This document shows, piece by piece, positions 58,425 through 64,000 of a stretch of 64,000 nucleotides of DNA. The translations under genes were made by a program, and so were the position numbers. The DNA comes from Quercus robur (Eukaryota > Streptophyta > Magnoliopsida > Fagales > Fagaceae), in the NCBI RefSeq assembly GCF_932294415.1, contig NC_065538.1, positions 44,244,843 through 44,308,842 on the forward strand, written 5' to 3'. The notes below the pieces were generated by a model, which searched no databases, had not been told where the DNA came from, and worked only from the letters and a program-made list of their open reading frames with translations. The number at the start of each line of letters is the position of its first letter. Position 1 is the stretch's first letter.

Positions 58425-60510
58425 AAGCCTAAATATTTTATAAGATTATTGCTAAGGTGTTGGTTAATCAGTTGAAGATAGTATTGCCTCATGTTTTTTT
58501 TTTTTTTTTTTTTTGAATCTTAGAGTGCCTTCCTATCTGGGAGGCTGATCATTGACAATGTGCTTATCGCCTTTAAGACTCTACATTATTTAAAACGGAA
58601 GACACAAGGAAATTTGGGTTACATGGCTTTCAAGCTTGACATGAGCAAAGCTTACGATAGAGTTGAATGACAATTTTTAGAGAAGGTGATGATTCATTTG
58701 GGGTTCTCTAGTAACATTGTGTTTACTATCATGTCCTGCATTAAGTTTATTTCTTATATTGTGCTTTCTTTGCAGATGATAGTGTTCTTTTTTGCTAGGC
58801 AAAGGAGGCAGAATGTCAAGTTATTCTAGACATTTTGGCTATTTACGAAAAAGGTAGTGGTCAGAAAATTAACAAGAATAAGACCAATATCTTCTTTAGT
58901 TCCAACACTCATCAAGATGTGTAGGATCGCATTCAATAGCTCCTTGGCGTCCCTTCCATAAGAAACTTTGAAAAATATTTGGGGCTTCCAGCCCTTATGG
59001 GTAGAAGAAAAAAACAAAGTTTCACTTACATCAAGGAGCGAGTGTCAAAAAACTTCAAGGGTGGAAGGAGAAGTTACTGTCTCAATCTGGCAGAGAGGTG
59101 TTGATTAAATCAGTGATTCATACCAACCCAACCTATTCCATAAATTGCTTCAAGCTTCCAAAGGGGCTAATTAAAGAATTGGAGACCATGATTCGAAAAT
59201 TTTGGTGGGGATATAGCAATGGAGGGAAGAAAATTCATTGGGTTACTTGGGAACATTTGTGTGAGGCCGAAGAAAAGGGTGGGATGGGGTTCAACGAGAT
59301 TGAGAAATTTAATGATGCTTTGTTAGCAAAACAAGTGAGGCGAATGATGCATAACCCAGATTCACTATGTCAAAAGATGTTCAAGGCAAGATTCTTTCTT
59401 GATTGTTCCATTTCAGAGGCCAAAGAATCCACAATTGGCTCCTATGCATGGAAGAGCATTCTAAGTGCAAAAGATGTTATTAAAAAAGGCATGGTGTGGC
59501 GGGTTGGGAATGGGCAGTCCATGTGCATTAGGGAAGATAAATGGCTGCCTGATCAAATCCGTAGAACTGTTATCACTCCCCCCCCACCCCCCCCCCCCCC
59601 CCCCCCCCCCTCTTCTCTACCCCTTGATGCTAAGGTTAGTTTCCTCATTGATTCTGAGTCAGTTACATGGAAAGCAAATCAAGTGCAGCAATTGTTCATG
59701 CCTCATGAAGCCAAATTGATCCCTAGCATTCCTCTAAGTGTTAGACTTCCTCTGGATCATCTAATTTGGTCTCAAACGCCTACGGGAGTGTTTACTACTC
59801 GTAGTGCTTATCAATTGTTGGCCAATTCTGCTATGGCTAATAGTGCTAGTAGTTCTAACCCAAACCCCAGAATAAATTTTGGAGAGGACTTTGGAAGCTA
59901 CAAGTTCCTAACAAAGTGAAGTTATTTTCCTGGAGAGCTTGCAACAAAGCCCTGCCTACAATGGATAATTTGGTCTGGCACTACATTATTGAATTGGACC
60001 TATGCAACATCTGCAAAACTATTGCTGAGGATCCTTTGCATGTCATTTTGGGCTAAATTGAGGTGGAAAAGATGTGGAGTGATCATGCTTGGTTATGCCA
60101 AGCAGTCTCTTCCCCACCAGCTGATTTCACTGACTGGTTGTCTAGATTTTTGCAGGTATCTGATGATAACAGGGGCTGAATTTTTCATTTGCATGGCGTG
60201 GGGTCTCTAGAATCAACGGAATAATCTAAGGCTTGGTCTCCCATCTCCATTGCTAGAAAAAATTGGAACACAAGCTGCAAAGCTGCTGCAAGATTTCATC
60301 AATGCCCAAGATGCTCAATCCGCGTGCAGTACAACGGCTCCTCCAAATTTCTGGTGTCCTTCGAGCTCCCTGAGTTTCAAGAAAAATTTCAATAGTGCCG
60401 TCTTCAGCAGCTCCCACTTGATTGGCATGGGAGTTGTCATTCGCAATGGACATGGCGAGGTGATTTCTGCTATGGCTGAACATATTCCCCTTCCTAATTC
60501 AATTGCTGAG
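58425..60510 (+). pseudogene. LINE-C ORF2 fragment, duplication copy 2
   Basis: Paralogue of 27206-29262. RT start (TIAKVLVNQLKIVLPHV-like) carries a poly(T) insertion at 58494-58513. A deletion of about 190 bases near 58770 removes the block between the 'SYIVL' and 'ADDSVLF' motifs, but the gcagatgatagtg (ADDS) sequence is kept, unlike FAND in copy 1. The 59098-59919 frame is open: INPTYSINCFKLPKGLIKELETMIRKFWWGYSNGGKKIHWVTWEHLCEAEEKGG-type text, then a proline run. The zf-RVT block lost in copy 1 is present at 59900-60055. RNase H stops at PNSIAE, where a hAT end begins at 60511. Confidence 0.87.
59578..59610. repeat. Poly(C) tract (8 + 24 bases) in LINE-C copy 2
   Basis: C runs at 59578-59585 and 59587-59610, broken by one A. 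Encodes the proline run in the open frame. Same site as the 21-C tract at 28510 in copy 1. Confidence 0.95.
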
Positions 60511-60818
60511 CAGGGGCGGAGCTATAGCATATGGCCCCCCCAAAATTTTAAAAAATTATTTTATATTATGTATAAGTATTAAATATTTAAATATTTAGTT
60601 ACAAAAATAGAAGTTCCCTCCCCCCTCAAATGTTTGAGTTAGTCCAATAATGCTCTTAAAAACCAATAGAATTTGTCAATTGGTCTAATAGTTATAGAGA
60701 CAAGGTAGTTTTTGTTTTCTCTAATTCGTTTTTTGTACATGTTTAATATCAAACTAGACAACTTTCGTATACTCATTGGAGTTTAAAAGATGATAAGTTT
60801 CCCTAAAGAATTATCTTG

Positions 60819-60871
<53 letters not shown>

Positions 60872-60985
60872 TTGAAAGTTGTTAATTTTATATATAATAT
60901 ATTTATGAATTATGAGCTACTCTAGTATCAAAATATTAATATTTATATTTGTGTATGTACATTTACGCATGTGTAGGATGGTTTA
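60511..60985 (+). mobile_element. hAT-like element, left end only
   Basis: Begins CAGGGGCGGAGCTATAGCAT and atggcccccccaaaattt, the same family as the element at 29401-30304. It interrupts LINE-C RNase H at a different place. No right terminus (…tatgcccctg) was found before LINE-E starts, so it is truncated. It holds an (AT)n run at 60822-60859. Confidence 0.65.
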
Positions 60986-60991
60986 TCTTGA

Positions 60992-62299
60992 CTCAAAACT
61001 AAGGCACGGGTTCTCTCTAGAGAAGAAGAAGCAGAGTTATCACGCAGCAACAAAAAAGTAAAAGATGGTTGCCATGCTAACTTCAGTGATGGTCCAGGTG
61101 AAGACACTTCGTCACAAGGCAACCAGAGCTCTTGGAATGCAGCTAGAGCCTCCTTTAAAGACAAGCTTGTGGGTGAGATACCGGGGGCTTTTGCTCAAGC
61201 CTTCGATTTTTCGGACTCCATGGAAGCTGATTTTGGATCGGATGATGACGTGACGGAAGAGGAAGCTTGAGATGGAAGAGTCCCAATCAAGCTAACTCGG
61301 TAAACAAAAATCAGGATTAGGGGGCCATGGTCCAAAGCCATTATCGTCAAGCTTGTGGCTAGAACAACAGGTTTCAGCTACATCCAAACAAAACTCAACC
61401 AACTGTGGAAACCTTCAAGTAGAATGGATTGTGTTGACCTTGGGTATGGGTTCTTCTTGATTCATTTCTATGCTAAGGAAGACTTGGATTTTGTTTTACA
61501 GAGGGGTCCTTGGTTCATAGGTGACCATTTCCTGTAGTTGAGACCTTGGGAGCCATTTTTCAAACCCTCCACAGCAAACGTAGATTCGGTTGCGGTCTGG
61601 GTGAGGTTGAATGAGTTGCCCATTGAGTTGTATGAAAGGGATGTGCTTAGGCAGATTGGTGAGGCGGTTGGAAAGGTGTTGAGGATTGACACTCATACAG
61701 CCATGGAAGCTCGGGGTAAGTATGCGAGGTTGTGTGTCCAAGTTGATACGAGTAAGCCACTGACAAACACCGTTGTCATCGGACGCTTCGATCAACCAGT
61801 CATGTATGAGGGTATCCATAGCTTATGCTTCTCCTGTGGACGCGTTGGACATCGGAAGGATGATTGTCCGTTCATTATTAGGAAAGATAAGGAGGTTCTA
61901 GTGCCGGCAGACTCGACGGAGGAAGGACCGGAGAAGAACTCACGTAGGATGCATGATTCTACTTGTACTGACACCTCTAGCAAAGAGACAAAAGATAGTG
62001 GCACAGAAGAGGAGGGGCTGTATGGACCTTGGATGGTAGTGTCCAGGAAAAGAAATGGGTACAAGGCGACAAATAAAGGGACCAATCCCGAAGCGATCCC
62101 AGGTGCTGGCTGGAGGCCGACACGCTCCCACTCCTTTGAGGGACCCAGTCACGTGACCAAACAAAACTCTGGATCATCTATAAACTCGGCTGGGCCAAAA
62201 GTGACCATGCTTCATCCCATGTTGGGCCAGCAGACTCCAAATGGGCCTCAGAATAAACCAGATGCCATGAAATCCTCGTTTGGTGCTTCCCAAGCCTAG
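60992..62299 (+). pseudogene. LINE-E ORF1, DUF4283/zinc-knuckle protein with stops
   Basis: One continuous reading frame with only stop codons as damage. It opens KARVLSREEEAELSRSNKKV without an ATG. Stops follow EEEA (61268-61270), LTR (near 61301) and HFL (61535-61537). DUF4283 motifs are VKLVARTTGFSYIQTKLNQLW, FLIHFYAKEDLDFVLQRGPW and VWVRLNELPIELY. The zinc knuckle CFSCGRVGHRKDDC is at 61826-61867, and YGPWMVVSRKR follows near 62022. A Gly/Pro/Asn-rich tail ends at 62299. The protein would bind element RNA. Confidence 0.88.
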
Positions 62300-62871
62300 A
62301 GGTTGAAATTGAGAGATTCTGTCAGGGGTAAGAAAGACATTGCTTGGGGAAGATTAAGCTTACCCAGTACAAAGAGCACTGTTGACTCCCATCTAGGTAC
62401 ATCTCCTCTCTAACTTGCTTCCATTCTCAATAATGGACCTAAGCTACTCTCTAGAGGTCCTTTCAAGTTCACGGCCAACACTGAAGCTAAGGTGGGTCAC
62501 CAATCTGAAGGGAGAGGCGTTAGAGATGCCGGAGATCATAAGGTGGAGATTTCTAGTGAAAGGCCTGTCACCAAAGGAGAAAAGAGCGCAGAGTTGGTTG
62601 GTGGCTCCACTGCTCACCATGATCCCGACTCTGTGCAATATGGACCCAGCCATGGGGATTTGTCTCTTCATCAAGTTGATTCTTGTATCCAAGTTAACTG
62701 TGATGCTCAATCTACACGCTCTAGCTTGGGAGGTAAGGAGGGGACTGTCTCTCAATCCTGGGTTCGGCCAATTGAAGGGGTTGATGGAGATGATAGGATG
62801 GGAGCTGAGGATGGGAGCGGAGCTACTTCCTCCTGCTGATGTCTATCTCATTCCGAATCATCTATTTATCA
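62300..62871 (+). other. Decayed ORF1 tail and ORF1-ORF2 spacer of LINE-E
   Basis: Between the ORF1 stop and the ORF2 ATG, text such as GDKGHCLGKIKLTQY-like and Ser/Gly-rich frames suggests ORF1 originally ran on and was truncated by a stop at 62297-62299. No other feature seen. Confidence 0.4.
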
Positions 62872-64000
62872 TGAATATTATCATCTGGAACAGCAGGGGC
62901 GCTCTAATGCCCAATTTTCAGAACCATGTTCGGGAACTCGCTTGCAGTCATGATCCGGCCATTTTTGTGGTCATGGAAACTAAATTAGGAGGTGAAAGAG
63001 CTAGGGAGATCACTGACAGACTCCCCTTTGATGGGGCCATACACACGGACACTATCGGCTACGCGGGTGGACTCTAGTTATTATGGAATTCTGATAAAGT
63101 GGAGGTTCAAGCTCTTGCCAACACGGAATAGGAAATTCATGTGGAGGTTAAGGTATGTTCTGCTAACTCTGCTTGGTTATTTTTAGCAATTTATGCTAGT
63201 CCTAGAAGTGAGGAGAGGCAGGTCTTATGGAATAATTTGGCTAAAGTGGTTGAGCTACACAATAAGCCCTGGATCATGGCAGGGGACTTTAATGAGCCTC
63301 TAATAGAAGGGGATAAATTTGGGGGGAGAGGCGTGAGTCTTAATCGCTCCCTTTTATTTAAAGAGTGTTTGGATAGGTGTAACATGATTGATATGGGGTT
63401 TTCGGGTCCAAGATATACCTGGACAAACAAAAGAGGCATAGATGACCTTATTCTTGAAAGGATTGATCGGTTCTTCATGAATTCCAGCTGGTGTGTCTTG
63501 TATCCGGATGCCAAGGTTTCCCATTTGCCCAGGTGTCATTTTGATCATTGTCCAGTCCTTATGGAAGCCTTTCCAACCCAAGTTATCAGACTTAGTCGAC
63601 CCTTCTGCTTCCAGAGTTTTTGGTTATCTGATCTATCCTTTCCGAAGGTAGTTTCTAAGGCTTGGAGCCACAATAGAAGTCTGGTTGATTCCATTGATAC
63701 TTTCACCAAAGATGTTGCCCTGTGGAATAAAAATAGCTTCGGGAATATTCATGCTAAGAAAAAAAGAGTCCTTGCAAGACTTTATGGGGCTCAACGAGCT
63801 TTATCAAATAGGCCGAGTGCACCTCTTATCGAGCTAGAGAAATCTCTCCATCTAGAATTGGAGACACTTCTAGATCAGGAACGAGATTTATGGGCTTTGA
63901 AATCCAGAATTAATTGGATGATTCAAGGAGACCGCAACACCTCCTTTTACCATATATCTACTCTAGCCAGGAGAAAGCGGAATCACATTGCTTCGGTAAA
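62872..64000 (+). pseudogene. LINE-E ORF2, endonuclease and start of the RT region (runs off the window)
   Basis: Begins MNIIIWNSRGALMP, then FVVMETKLGG (catalytic Glu), IMAGDFNEPL, YTWTNKRG, LERIDRFF and HFDHCPVLME (terminal Asp-His; usual SDHCP). Two stops lie early: after GGL (63074-63076, where TGG for Trp is usual) and after NTE (near 63128, where CAG is usual). The linker WNKNSFGNIHAKKKRVLARL and SRINWMIQGDRNTSFYHISTLARRKRNHI then leads to RT, which lies beyond the window. Apart from these stops the frame is open to base 64000. Confidence 0.9.

Larger units (their letters stand above)
31183..60510 (+). repeat. Segmental duplication, copy 2
   Basis: Counterpart of 13711-29262, in the same orientation and block order, spread over 29.3 kb by insertions. 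Subtracting the copy-2-only blocks (31623-33566, 33608-34320, 35030-47280, 49148-53500, 53589-55056, 55446-56869) leaves roughly 7 kb, the same as copy 1 after the same subtraction. The right limit cannot be set beyond 60510, where a hAT end interrupts LINE-C. Copy 2 lacks the LINE-C 3' end. Confidence 0.88.

Noticed and set aside
1-64000. tRNA, rRNA and conserved snoRNA genes searched by eye (T-loop ggttcgaatcc-like, 5S boxes).
   Set aside because: No cloverleaf-compatible match was found. A covariance-model search (tRNAscan-SE, Infernal/Rfam) would be decisive.

Overview
The window is a repeat-dense, AT-rich, intron-bearing plant chromosome segment, from a eudicot and probably a woody rosid. 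The kingdom call rests on plant-only families: a CC-type glutaredoxin, Ty1/copia and Tat-type Ty3/gypsy retrotransposons, DUF4283/zinc-knuckle LINEs, hAT, Mutator-like and Helitron elements. I cannot name the species; Fagales is only an impression from the repeat families. The one host gene I can defend is an intronless CC-type glutaredoxin (GRXC9/ROXY19 type) at 6468-6911 on the minus strand, with a CT-rich leader, a TATA region and an as-1-like TGACG element upstream. Almost everything else is mobile DNA.

Layout. 1-5.2 kb: an internally deleted LINE (LINE-A) whose ORF1 is interrupted by about 3.1 kb of unrelated repetitive sequence. 5.2-7.4 kb: an LTR-like fragment, then the glutaredoxin gene and promoter. 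7.4-13.7 kb: AT-rich non-coding DNA holding an inverted duplication whose two blocks are in swapped order. 13.7-60.5 kb: a tandem segmental duplication. After insertions are removed, both copies (13711 to about 29262, and 31183 to about 60510) reduce to a shared core of roughly 7 kb.

Copy 1 gained a putative solo LTR, a copia element (LINE-B follows it as a separate insertion) and an 8-bp-TSD hAT element. Copy 2 gained a long-TIR element, a 12.3 kb Tat gypsy element, LINE-D with a Mutator-like MITE inside it, a Helitron and a second hAT end. Because each copy keeps the empty site of the other's insertions, the two copies work as a built-in chronometer and prove several element boundaries to the base.

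The Tat gypsy element lies on the minus strand (35030-47280): LTR, gag, protease, RT, RNase H, a second archaeal-like RNase H, integrase, then a 3' region with a regular 81-bp tandem array whose monomers alternate in two types. An antisense, apparently intron-containing ORF lies between the array and the 3' LTR, and is itself split by a hAT MITE with a perfect 8-bp TSD. All retroelement coding regions carry stops or frameshifts, so none is autonomous as sequenced. 61-64 kb: LINE-E, with ORF1 and the endonuclease part of ORF2, runs off the window end. I saw no tRNA, rRNA or CRISPR array, and no evidence for a wholly new biological system. The most informative content is the duplication with its reciprocal empty sites, the 81-bp higher-order array, the Helitron, the GC-rich Mutator-like MITE and the permuted inverted duplication.
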